Assembly: GCF_002086125.1 (NCBI RefSeq)
Contig: NZ_MVHG01000012.1
Location: forward strand, 37,401-101,400
From: Mycobacterium arosiense ATCC BAA-1401 = DSM 45069
GTDB lineage: Bacteria > Actinomycetota > Actinomycetes > Mycobacteriales > Mycobacteriaceae
DNA: 64,000 nt
Reading direction: 5' to 3'
Under the pieces are notes generated by a model. That model searched no databases. It was not told the origin of the DNA and was given only the letters and a program-made list of their open reading frames with translations. The stretch's first letter is position 1; the number at the start of each line of letters is the position of its first letter. Shown in pieces: positions 63,964 to 64,000 of this stretch. Position numbers and translations under genes: made by a program.

Positions 63964-64000
63964 TTCTTCGAGATGATGGTTCAAGCGGTCAGTGCCGCAG
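63960..64000 (+). CDS. Possible start of a further phage gene (cut by window end)
   Basis: A GTG overlapping the winged-helix gene stop opens a frame reading ILRDDGSSGQCR up to the window edge. Overlap style matches the preceding gene pair. Too short to judge. Confidence 0.25.
   Translation, partial: MILRDDGSSGQCR

Larger units (their letters stand above)
58103..64000. mobile_element. Integrated phage or phage-like element (left portion)
   Basis: From the flp junction to the window end all genes are of phage type: Bxb1-like serine integrase, small DNA-binding-type proteins, divergent immunity-style genes, operator-rich spacer and a replication-type winged-helix gene. Base composition is visibly less GC-rich and codon use more relaxed than in the flanking tad genes. 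No structural genes are seen in this portion; the right end is beyond 64000, so a full prophage and a smaller satellite are both possible. Confidence 0.9.

Overview
The window is high-GC actinobacterial chromosome. Gene content and order match the M. tuberculosis Rv3693-to-Rv3656c segment read in reverse: moxR2, whiB4, the BagA/BagB ATPases, crp, nth, marP, ephE, acs, dppABCD, the 6C RNA and the tad genes. The organism is therefore a Mycobacterium. An intact selenocysteine system, a stressosome operon and a decayed Rv3684 suggest a non-tuberculous species, perhaps near the M. avium complex; the species is an inference from memory of gene order, not a database match.

Layout. (1) 1-5.3 kb: a leftward MoxR/DUF58/DUF4129/DUF4350 operon, in which the DUF4350 gene carries an in-frame stop. 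(2) 5.3-15.5 kb: YqeY, then a compact selenocysteine island: selB, selA and tRNA-Sec leftward, selD and a three-gene formate dehydrogenase operon rightward. The large subunit reads through an in-frame UGA followed by a SECIS hairpin. (3) 15.5-26.8 kb: a stress region with an F420-type oxidoreductase, a PfpI protein, a HemK-like methyltransferase, a CDGSH protein, a leftward RsbR-S-T-X-U stressosome operon ending in a diiron-type redox enzyme, the SigF antagonist-regulator rsfB, and a UsfY-like gene. Several have sequences resembling SigF promoters upstream. M. tuberculosis has Rv3688c next to rsfB, so the roughly 18.7 kb between YqeY and rsfB is accessory relative to it. (4) 27-29 kb: DUF4193, an Mrr-like nuclease, tRNA-Pro(CGG), an ANTAR-domain remnant and an Rv3684 pseudogene. 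(5) 29-52.6 kb: conserved mycobacterial core genes for cell-wall synthesis, redox sensing, acid resistance, acetate activation and peptide uptake. (6) 52.6-58.1 kb: two small RNAs (Ms1/MTS2823-like and 6C/B11) flanking the Rv3661 phosphatase gene, then ssd/tadA/tadB/tadC.

(7) 58.1 kb to the window end: an integrated phage-like element. It has inserted into the Flp pilin gene, leaving a 30-codon stub. It carries a Bxb1-type large serine integrase, a small DNA-binding-type protein, a leftward pair (coiled-coil membrane protein plus small acidic protein), a rightward HEPN-domain protein with a translationally coupled partner, a 650-base control region full of palindromes, and a winged-helix replication-type gene containing eight iteron-like sites inside its own coding sequence. 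Its right end lies outside the window.

The best candidates for under-described biology are the HEPN two-gene unit, the intragenic iteron array (a lambda-O-like origin), the stressosome operon tied to a redox enzyme and a CDGSH protein, and the Flp-gene integration site.
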